Source of the DNA: CAYVUV01 sp964455095
GTDB taxonomy: Bacteria; Desulfobacterota; Binatia; HRBIN30; CADEER01
Reading direction: 5' to 3'
Assembly (NCBI GenBank): GCA_964455095.1
Contig: CAYVUV010000310.1
Coordinates: forward strand, 1 to 10,945
DNA: 10,945 nucleotides
Shown here: positions 1-5,926 of the stretch, in pieces
Layout of the letters: every line of letters begins with the position of its first letter
Position numbering within the stretch: the stretch's first letter is position 1
Notes under the pieces: model-generated
Database searches by the model: none
Told to the model about the DNA's origin: nothing
The model's input: the letters and a program-made list of their open reading frames with translations, nothing else
Position numbers and translations under genes: made by a program

Positions 1-1261
1 CCGAGCCGCTGGCGATGCGCGGCGCCAGCGCGATGCCGCGCGCCGTGTCGGCGGTCCAGATGCTGGCGTTCAACCCGTACTGGCTCTGGTTGGCCAGGGC
101 GATGGCCTCGTCGGCGTCGGCCACAGCCATGATCGGCACCACCGGACCGAACGTCTCGTCGCGCATGATCAGCATCGAATGGTCGACGCCGGCGAGCACC
201 GTCGGCTCGAAGTATGCCCCGGGCCCCGGGCGGCGGGTGCCGCCGGCGAGCAGGCGGGCGCCTCGGGCGACCGCGTCGGCGACGTGGCGCTCGACGATCT
301 CGACCTGGCCCGGGCTGGTGAACGGCCCCAGATCGATCTCGGCGGTGGAGCCGTTCGGCCCGACGCGCAGCGCGCGCGCCTTCTTCACCACCTTGGCGGT
401 GAAGGCCTCCGCGATCGGCGCTTCGACATAGACGCGCTCGACCGACATGCACACCTGCCCGGTCATCATGCAGCCGCCCCACACCGCGGCGTTGGCGGCG
501 CGTTCGAGATCGGCGTCGCGCAGGACGATCATCGGATCCTTGCCGCCGAGCTCGAGCAGCACCGGCGTCAGCCGCCGGCTCGCCCGCTCCATGACGCGGC
601 GGCCGGTGGCGGGCGAGCCGGTGACGCAGATCATGTCGACATGGTCGACCAGCGCGGCGCCGGTCTCGCCGGCCCCGATCACGACCTGCAGCACGCCGTC
701 GGGCAACGCGCCCTGCATCGCCAGCACGGCGCGCCGCACGGCCAGCGGCGTCAGCTCCGACGGCTTGATCACCACCGCGTTGCCGGCGAGCAGAGCCGGC
801 ACGGCGTCGCTGAAGGCCAGATTGAGCGGCGCATTCCACGGGCTGATCACGCCCACCACGCCGCGCGGCTTGTACGACACCCGCGCGCGCTTGCCGAACA
901 GCGGCCGCGCGCTGACCTTGCGCGGGGCCAGAAAGCGCGGCGCGCGGCGCGCCAGATAGCCGATGTCGAGGCAGATGCCCATCATCTCGCCGACCGTGTC
1001 GAAGCGCGGCTTGCCGGTCTCGCGATCGAGGGCATCGAGAATCGCCGCCCGCTCGCGCACCATCGCGCGCCGCGCGCGCTTCAGTATGCGGCCGCGCTCC
1101 CGCACCGACAGAGCGCCCCAGGCCGGCTGCGCCGCCCGCGCCTGCGCCACCGCCGCCTCCACCGCCGCGGCGTCGTCGATCTCCAGTTCCTCGATCAGCC
1201 CGCCGCGCGCTTTGTCGAGCACCCCCAACATCGCGCCCGTCGCAATCGATTGCGCCGCCAT
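1..1261 (-). CDS. Aldehyde dehydrogenase family protein (C-terminus beyond window edge)
   Basis: NAD(P)-dependent oxidation of an aldehyde to a carboxylic acid, expected in the cytoplasm. Reading the minus strand from ATG at 1261 gives 420 uninterrupted residues running off position 1. Landmarks seen: SPWNAPLN with the catalytic-pocket Asn143, AGNAVVIKPSE (cofactor-binding Lys), VTGSPATGRRVME (Rossmann turn), LELGGKDP with general base Glu237, and GQVCMSVERVYV with nucleophile Cys271. The Glu-to-Cys spacing of 34 matches the family. DETFGP and the late YGLNASIW stretch follow; about 75-80 C-terminal residues should be missing. The motif style resembles succinate-semialdehyde dehydrogenases of the GabD2 kind, but the substrate cannot be read from the sequence. 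The start is uncertain: no clear Shine-Dalgarno precedes ATG 1261, and an in-frame GTG at 1285 preceded by GGTGAG would add eight residues. It lies downstream of the sulfatase-like gene on the same strand, separated by 153 bp. Confidence 0.93.
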   Translation of the reverse strand, partial: MAAQSIATGAMLGVLDKARGGLIEELEIDDAAAVEAAVAQARAAQPAWGALSVRERGRILKRARRAMVRERAAILDALDRETGKPRFDTVGEMMGICLDIGYLARRAPRFLAPRKVSARPLFGKRARVSYKPRGVVGVISPWNAPLNLAFSDAVPALLAGNAVVIKPSELTPLAVRRAVLAMQGALPDGVLQVVIGAGETGAALVDHVDMICVTGSPATGRRVMERASRRLTPVLLELGGKDPMIVLRDADLERAANAAVWGGCMMTGQVCMSVERVYVEAPIAEAFTAKVVKKARALRVGPNGSTAEIDLGPFTSPGQVEIVERHVADAVARGARLLAGGTRRPGPGAYFEPTVLAGVDHSMLIMRDETFGPVVPIMAVADADEAIALANQSQYGLNASIWTADTARGIALAPRIASGS

Positions 1262-1360
1262 GGCCGCTGCGTAGACCGCCCGCACGCCGCGGTCAAACCG
1301 AAGCTCACCCGGTCCGCGCAGAAACGCGACGCTCCGACTTTGCCGGCAATTCGCGAAGAA

Positions 1361-1385
1361 GTTCCTCTCCCTCCGGGAGAGGAAC
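1361..1385. repeat. Perfect 11-bp inverted repeat with 3-nt loop in the gap between the two minus-strand genes
   Basis: The arms 1361-1371 (GTTCCTCTCCC) and 1375-1385 (GGGAGAGGAAC) are exactly complementary around the loop TCC. It lies 30 bp downstream of the sulfatase-like stop codon, on the side leading to the aldehyde dehydrogenase. No T-run follows on the minus strand, so a classical intrinsic terminator is not supported, though the stem could slow polymerase or protect an mRNA end. CTCTCCC/GGGAGAG palindromes of this type occur as dispersed intergenic repeats in many GC-rich proteobacterial genomes, so a repeat copy is the likelier reading. The rest of the 1262-1414 gap shows no gene. 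Confidence 0.6.
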
Positions 1386-1414
1386 CAGAAGGACCCGGCG
1401 CCCCAACGGCGGCG

Positions 1415-2770
1415 TCAATCGTCGTAGCCGAGCGCGCGCAGGGCCTCGCGGGTGGCGTCGTCGAGCTCCGGCACGGCGCGCTTGGGCGGGTTCGACACCA
1501 TCTTGCCCCACGCCGCGAGCTCGCCTTTCAGCCGTTCGACGATGTCGGGGTTCTGCTCGAACAGGTCGTGCTCCTCCGTCGGGTCGTGCACGACATCGTA
1601 GAGCTCGAGGTAGGTGCCATCGGTGTCGAGGTCCCAGCGCGGCACGCGCCCGGCGCCCTCGTCGTCGGGCGGGCCGAGATCGGGGGTGCGCGCCAACAGC
1701 TTGAACGTGTCGTCGCGCGCGGCGAGCCAGTGATCGTCGTTCTCGAAGAAGTAGCGGGCGTGAAACGAGCGTGTCTTGGCGCGATGCGACCTGGCGCCCG
1801 TCAGCAGCGGCACCAGGCTCTCGCTGTGCGTCCCGGCCGGCAGCGGCAGTCCGGCCAGCTCGACGATGGTGGCGAACAGATCGAACAGCTCGACCGGTGC
1901 GTCGATGCGCGCCGGCACCGCCCCCGGGTAGCGCACCAGCAGCGGGACCTGCAGCACTTCGTCGTACATCACGTCCTGGTGTCCGAGCAGCCCGTGCTCG
2001 TCGAACGCCTCGCCGTGGTCGGCCGTCAGGGCAACGAACAGCTCGGCGCCGAGGCCGAGGGCCTTGAGCTTCGCCATGATGCGGCCGAACGCGTCGTCCA
2101 CCAGGCGCACCTCGCCTTCGTACCGGGTCCAGTCCTCGCGCTGCGCATACGGATTGCCCGGCGTCGGCGGCAGGTGCGTGTCCATGTCGTGGATCCACAG
2201 GAAGAACGGCTCGTGCGCGTGCGCATCGAGCCAGCGCATCAGGTGCGGCTCGGTACTGGCGAAGGCGACCTTGTGCTCGCCCTCCACCGTCGGCCGCACG
2301 CGGTCGGGCACGACCGTGTCGAAGCCGCGCCGAAAGCCGCCGCGGGCATTGACCAACAGGGCGTGGGTGTTGAACGACGCCGTCGCGAACCCGTGCGCGC
2401 GGAACAACTCCGCCAGGGTGGCGAAGTCGGGGCTGATGCCGTCCTTGTTGGTATAGGCGCCCACCTCGGCCGGGTAACGGCCGGTGAACACCGCCCCCAA
2501 CGACGGCACCGTCCACGGCGCCGCCGTCATGGCGCGGTCGAACACCGCCGCCGTGCGGGCAAAGTCGTCGATGCTCGGTGAGGTCGGCACCTCGGTGTAT
2601 CCATAGCAACCGAGCCGGTCGGCGCGCAGGGCATCGATGGTGATCAACACCACTTGTTTTGCCCGCCACGGGCCCAGCACGCCGCCGCCGCGCCCCGCCG
2701 CGGTCATCACCGCGACCAGCGCCGCGCCGGCGACCACCCCGCCCGCCACCACCATCCATGTGCGCTTCAT
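1415..2770 (-). CDS. Membrane-anchored sulfatase-like hydrolase/transferase (Thr at the nucleophile position)
   Basis: 451 residues, a usual length for this alkaline-phosphatase-superfamily branch. Residues 5-24 are a hydrophobic segment after MKR, so the enzyme is probably exported and N-terminally anchored. ITIDALRADRLGCYGY (metal-ligand Asp46) is followed by APWTVPSLGAVFTGRYP at 85-101. Sulfatases have Cys or Ser converted to formylglycine in C/S-x-P-S-R; here Thr87 occupies that place and Leu91 replaces the Arg. IHDMDTHLPPTP (193-204) and LTADHGEAFDEHG (Asp251, His252) supply further metal ligands. The C-terminal ELYDVVHDPTEEHDLF and ALRALGYDD are typical family endings. Thr as nucleophile is known in phosphoethanolamine and lipoteichoic acid transferases of the superfamily, so phosphate-ester or phosphotransfer chemistry is as possible as sulfate release. 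Start ATG 2770 is chosen because it precedes the anchor; GCAGGG upstream is a weak ribosome site. It is divergent from the cysteine-rich gene. Confidence 0.92.
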   Translation of the reverse strand: MKRTWMVVAGGVVAGAALVAVMTAAGRGGGVLGPWRAKQVVLITIDALRADRLGCYGYTEVPTSPSIDDFARTAAVFDRAMTAAPWTVPSLGAVFTGRYPAEVGAYTNKDGISPDFATLAELFRAHGFATASFNTHALLVNARGGFRRGFDTVVPDRVRPTVEGEHKVAFASTEPHLMRWLDAHAHEPFFLWIHDMDTHLPPTPGNPYAQREDWTRYEGEVRLVDDAFGRIMAKLKALGLGAELFVALTADHGEAFDEHGLLGHQDVMYDEVLQVPLLVRYPGAVPARIDAPVELFDLFATIVELAGLPLPAGTHSESLVPLLTGARSHRAKTRSFHARYFFENDDHWLAARDDTFKLLARTPDLGPPDDEGAGRVPRWDLDTDGTYLELYDVVHDPTEEHDLFEQNPDIVERLKGELAAWGKMVSNPPKRAVPELDDATREALRALGYDD

Positions 2771-2849
2771 CGGCCCTGCGCAGAGTAGCCGCGCCGCCGC
2801 CGGGCCGCAAAGTCCGGCGGGCGCGACTGCGGAATACGCGTGACAGACC

Positions 2850-2879
2850 TAGACAAATTTGCGTAAGGTCCCCTATAAG
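2850..2879 (+). promoter_or_regulatory. Putative sigma70-type promoter for the cysteine-rich protein gene
   Basis: TAGACA at 2850-2855 matches the -35 consensus TTGACA at five of six bases. After an 18-bp spacer, TATAAG at 2874-2879 matches the -10 consensus TATAAT at five of six. It lies in one of the few AT-richer patches of the window. Transcription would start near 2886, giving a leader of about 80 nt before ATG 2966. Prediction from consensus only; no comparable promoter was found for the divergent minus-strand gene. Confidence 0.4.
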
Positions 2880-2893
2880 CAAACGGCCGTTTG
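2880..2893. promoter_or_regulatory. 14-bp perfect palindrome over the predicted transcription start (possible operator)
   Basis: CAAACGGCCGTTTG is a perfect palindrome directly abutting the putative -10 box and centred on the predicted start site near 2886. A repressor dimer bound here would block initiation, so it is a candidate operator for the cysteine-rich gene. No regulator gene is adjacent, and a single short palindrome can occur by chance. Confidence 0.35.
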
Positions 2894-2965
2894 GTTTCGC
2901 AGACCATATCTCGCGCGGGGGGCCGCCAATCGAGGCGGGTCGCGTGAATCGCAAGGGGGAGAGAG

Positions 2966-5839
2966 ATGCGTGTACGCGGCGTGCTCATCGCGGGGGTCGT
3001 TTTGTGCGGACTCCCGCGTTTGGCCTTCGGGGTGGGACAGATCAACGGGCTGTTGCTCAACAACAACACGGCGCCGTTCGGCCCGTCGGTCAACTCGTCG
3101 GTCGACGGCAGCTGTTGGCAGCAGGGGAAGTCGTCCCTCAGCCTCGTCAGCTCCAACGCCCTGACGATCAACACGCGCTTCGCCATCAGTGCGGCGGGTG
3201 ACTGCGAGACCACCGATCCGCTGCCGCGTTCGAACGGGTCCGACGCCGATCTGCACGGCGACTACCAGTTGAGCTTCAACGTCCAGGGCTGCCCCGCCGG
3301 CACCAACTACACGCTCACCGTCGCGCAGCGCTGGAAGGGCTCGATGACGACCAACGAGGACACCGGCCAGGCCTGCGATGCGCCGTTCTTCGGCGGCAAC
3401 AACAGCGCCACCGCCAGCCTGACCGGCCTGACCGGACAGCAGACCGGCGCCAACGCCTGCGGCGGCGATCCGCTCTGCGTCGCCGCGCTGACCGTCGCCG
3501 CGCCGGCGAGCCTGACCTCGAGCGGCGATTCAGACCAACCCTTCGATCAAACGGGGAATGCCGTGCTGACCGGCACCTCGACCGGCTCGCCGCAGGCGCA
3601 CACCCTGCGCTTCTTCTCCCGGGCACGCTGCCAGGGACAGTCCGACGACACCGACACCGCCGCCGAGTGCGCGGTACGCGCCGGCTTCGAGTCGGACATC
3701 GACACCTGCATTCAGGGCGACAACATCGACCTGCTCGAGGCCGACGACTACAACAGCGGCGGCGGCTTCCCGCCGGTGCGCACACTCAGCGGCGACGGCC
3801 ATCTCGTCACCGTGACGCTGCAGTGCCTGTGCGGCAACGGCGTCATCAATGCCGGCGAGACGTGCGACGACGGCGACATCAGCGGCGGCGACGGCTGCTC
3901 GGGCACCTGTACGCTCGAGAGCGGCTGGTCGTGCAGTGGCCAGCCATCGCTGTGCGTATCGACCTGCGGCGACGGTCTGGTGGTCGGCGCGGAGCAATGC
4001 GACGAAGGTGGCCTTAACGGCGGGACGCTGGCCTGCTGCAATTCCAATTGCACGTTCCGCTCCGCCGGCCTGGTCTGCCGCACGGCCGCCGACCAATGCG
4101 ATGCGATCGAGACCTGCACGGGCACGAGCGGCAGCTGTCCGCCCGACGGCGCGCTGACCTCTGGGGCGGCGTGCGCGGACGACGGCAACCCCTGCACGTC
4201 GGATCAATGCAACGGCTCGAGCATCGTCTGCCAGCACGCGGCCGGCAACGCCGGCGCCCAGTGCCGCCCCGAAGCCGGGCCGTGCGACATCGTGGAGTTC
4301 TGCGACGGATCGAGCTCAAGCTGCCCGGCCGACCTCAAGTTCGTCGCCGGTTCGCCGTGCGCCAGCGACGGCAATCCCTGCACGGTCGATGAGTGCGACG
4401 GCTCCACCACTGCCTGCCAGCATCCAACCGGCAATGCCGGGGCCGTGTGCCGCGGGTCTGCAGGCACATGCGATCCGCAAGAAACGTGTAGCGGATCGAG
4501 CCCCACCTGCCCGGCCGACATCCTGACCGGCGCCGGCTCGCCGTGCACCAGCGACAGCAACCCGTGCACGCTCGATCAGTGCAACGGCACCAACCCGGCC
4601 TGCCAGCATCCGCCGGGCAACACCGGCGCCGTGTGCCGCGCCTCGGCCGGCACCTGCGATCCGCAGGAAACCTGCACCGGAGCGAGCGCGGCGTGCCCCG
4701 GCGACATCCTCACCAGCGCGGGGGTCGAGTGCCGCGCCGCCAGCGGCACCTGCGACGTCGCCGAGTCATGCACCGGCAGCAGCCCGAACTGCCCGACCGA
4801 CGGCGTCAAAGCCAACGGCACGTTGTGCCGCACCGGCTCGGCCGACCTGTGCGACCCGAACGAAAACTGCGACGGCACGGCGAAAACTTGCCCGACCGAC
4901 GTCGTGCAACCGGCCGCGACGACCTGCCGCGCCGCCGCGGCCGTCTGCGATCTGGCCGAGCACTGCCCCGGCGTCGCCGGACAGGCTTGTCCTGCCGATG
5001 CCAAGAGCACGGCCGTGTGCCGTCCCGCGACCGACGTCTGCGACGTCGCCGAGAGCTGCGACGGTATCGCCAATACGTGTCCGGCCAACGGCGTGGTCGG
5101 CGCCGGCGTCGAGTGTCGCGCCGCCGTTGGCGTGTGCGATATCGCGGAGACCTGCAATGGCTCGAGCTTGTCGTGCGGGCCCGATCTCCTGCAGCCCAAC
5201 GGCACGCCGTGCAGCGACGGCGAGGCGTGCACCGATGGCGACAGTTGCCAGGCCGGCGCGTGCGTGCCCGGCATCTTCACGTGCGAATCCCCGTGCGACC
5301 CGGCGCCGCGCAGCGGCTGCACGACCTCGACGCGCGCGCAGGGCTCATTGCTGCAGATCAAACGCAGCACGCCGGCGAGCGCCGGCGACAAGCTGAAGTG
5401 GAAGTGGAACTTCGGCGGCGCCACCGACATGGCCGATCTGGGCAACCCGGAGACCGGCACGACCACCTACACCGTCTGCATCTACGACGGCGCGTCGTTG
5501 ATCTACCAGGGCAACGTGCTCTCGCAGGGCACCTGCGTCGGGCGGCCGTGTTGGGGCGGCAACGCCAAGGGCTTCAAGTATCGCGACATCGGCGGCGCCG
5601 AAGAGGGGCTGACGGCGATGAAGCTGAAGTCCGGCGTCAACGGCAAGGCGAAGTTCCTCATCGGCGCCGGCAACAAGACCGGTACGCTCGGCAACGGCCT
5701 GAACGCCGCGCCGCCCTACACCGGTCCGGTCGTCGCCCAGCTGGTCAACAGCCTCAACCAGTGTTGGGAAGCGGAGTTCGCGGCGCCGTTCTCCCGCAAT
5801 CAGGGCGGTCGCTTCAAGTCCAAGAGCGTCGCGCCGTAG
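2966..5839 (+). CDS. Secreted cysteine-rich repeat protein with Myxococcus-type and disintegrin-like units
   Basis: 957 residues. Residues 1-22 form a signal peptide (MRVRG, hydrophobic core, then AFG), so the product is exported. Residues 23-286 are an unassigned Thr/Ser/Asn-rich, Cys-poor region, probably beta-structured. Residues 287-330 (CGNGVINAGETCDDGD, then GGDGCSGTC) match the Myxococcus cysteine-rich repeat; a variant copy spans 334-370. From 371 to about 745 come nine units of pattern CR-x(5-6)-CD-x2-E-x-C-x-G-x(4-5)-C starting at Cys371, 433, 495, 557, 589, 621, 654, 685 and 717. They resemble the disintegrin loop of ADAM proteins (e.g. CRPATDVCDVAESCDG at 685). The first four alternate with 30-residue units of the kind CxxDGNPCTxDQCNG. 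Residues 787-957 form a Lys/Gly-rich domain (LKWKWNFGG, YTVCIYDG, ending FKSKS) of unknown function. Disulfide folding outside the cytoplasm is expected; adhesion or ligand binding is a guess. GGGGGAGAG just before ATG 2966 is a strong ribosome site. Confidence 0.93.
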   Translation: MRVRGVLIAGVVLCGLPRLAFGVGQINGLLLNNNTAPFGPSVNSSVDGSCWQQGKSSLSLVSSNALTINTRFAISAAGDCETTDPLPRSNGSDADLHGDYQLSFNVQGCPAGTNYTLTVAQRWKGSMTTNEDTGQACDAPFFGGNNSATASLTGLTGQQTGANACGGDPLCVAALTVAAPASLTSSGDSDQPFDQTGNAVLTGTSTGSPQAHTLRFFSRARCQGQSDDTDTAAECAVRAGFESDIDTCIQGDNIDLLEADDYNSGGGFPPVRTLSGDGHLVTVTLQCLCGNGVINAGETCDDGDISGGDGCSGTCTLESGWSCSGQPSLCVSTCGDGLVVGAEQCDEGGLNGGTLACCNSNCTFRSAGLVCRTAADQCDAIETCTGTSGSCPPDGALTSGAACADDGNPCTSDQCNGSSIVCQHAAGNAGAQCRPEAGPCDIVEFCDGSSSSCPADLKFVAGSPCASDGNPCTVDECDGSTTACQHPTGNAGAVCRGSAGTCDPQETCSGSSPTCPADILTGAGSPCTSDSNPCTLDQCNGTNPACQHPPGNTGAVCRASAGTCDPQETCTGASAACPGDILTSAGVECRAASGTCDVAESCTGSSPNCPTDGVKANGTLCRTGSADLCDPNENCDGTAKTCPTDVVQPAATTCRAAAAVCDLAEHCPGVAGQACPADAKSTAVCRPATDVCDVAESCDGIANTCPANGVVGAGVECRAAVGVCDIAETCNGSSLSCGPDLLQPNGTPCSDGEACTDGDSCQAGACVPGIFTCESPCDPAPRSGCTTSTRAQGSLLQIKRSTPASAGDKLKWKWNFGGATDMADLGNPETGTTTYTVCIYDGASLIYQGNVLSQGTCVGRPCWGGNAKGFKYRDIGGAEEGLTAMKLKSGVNGKAKFLIGAGNKTGTLGNGLNAAPPYTGPVVAQLVNSLNQCWEAEFAAPFSRNQGGRFKSKSVAP
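4172..4729 (+). repeat. Three tandem 186-bp coding repeats (62 residues each)
   Basis: Inside the cysteine-rich gene the pattern restarts with exact 62-residue spacing at Cys403, Cys465 and Cys527, and the next Cys in register is Cys589. Each unit has a 30-residue half (CxxDxNPCTxDxC, then CQH and GN) and a 32-residue disintegrin-like half (CR, CD, E-C-G, CP). Copies two and three are the most alike, sharing GAVCR, SAGTCDPQETC and DIL, which points to recent in-frame duplication. Confidence 0.8.
4730..5209 (+). repeat. Five tandem disintegrin-like coding units of about 32 residues
   Basis: From Cys589 the CR-x-CD-E-C-G-CP unit repeats without the interleaved half, starting at residues 589, 621, 654, 685 and 717 (spacings 32, 33, 31, 32). 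The units have diverged in sequence but keep their cysteines, and all length changes are whole codons. A different short Cys cluster (CSDGEACTDGDSCQAGAC) follows at 749-766. Confidence 0.75.
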
Positions 5840-5885
5840 ATACCCACATCTTCTGCAACGGGAAAAAGTGACCGGGGCAAGGGTT

Positions 5886-5919
5886 CCCCCCTTTGAAAAA
5901 GGGGGGCCAGGGGGGATTT
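5886..5919. repeat. Dispersed palindromic C6/G6 repeat next to the amine oxidase start
   Basis: CCCCCCTTT (5886-5894), loop GAA, then AAAGGGGGG (5898-5906) form a perfect 9-bp stem, followed by CCAGGGGGGATTT (5907-5919). As I recall, this stem plus tail is a short intergenic repeat found in many unrelated bacterial genomes, probably a non-autonomous mobile or REP-like element. It fills most of the 87-bp gap between the cysteine-rich gene and the amine oxidase. Its tail supplies the only Shine-Dalgarno-like bases upstream of ATG 5927. No T-run makes it a convincing terminator. Confidence 0.75.
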
Positions 5920-5926
5920 CCGCCGC

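Noticed and set aside
1361..1385. Intrinsic terminator for the sulfatase-like gene
   Set aside because: The stem is strong but no T-run follows in the direction of transcription, so it is kept only as a repeat/hairpin.
179..2581. An 800-residue plus-strand open frame opposite the aldehyde dehydrogenase and sulfatase-like genes
   Set aside because: Its product is Arg/His/Ala-rich with no recognisable motif and spans two well-supported minus-strand genes; it is an antisense frame kept open by high GC codon bias.
1305..2954. A 549-residue minus-strand open frame overlapping the sulfatase-like gene in another frame
   Set aside because: Arg/Gly-rich low-quality translation; the 451-residue frame has all family motifs and a sensible membrane anchor.
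4172..5209. Assembly artefact or frameshift in the repeat-rich cysteine gene
   Set aside because: The frame stays open through all units, spacings are whole codons, and copies differ by many substitutions, so collapse or false duplication is not indicated, although the true copy number could still be under-assembled.
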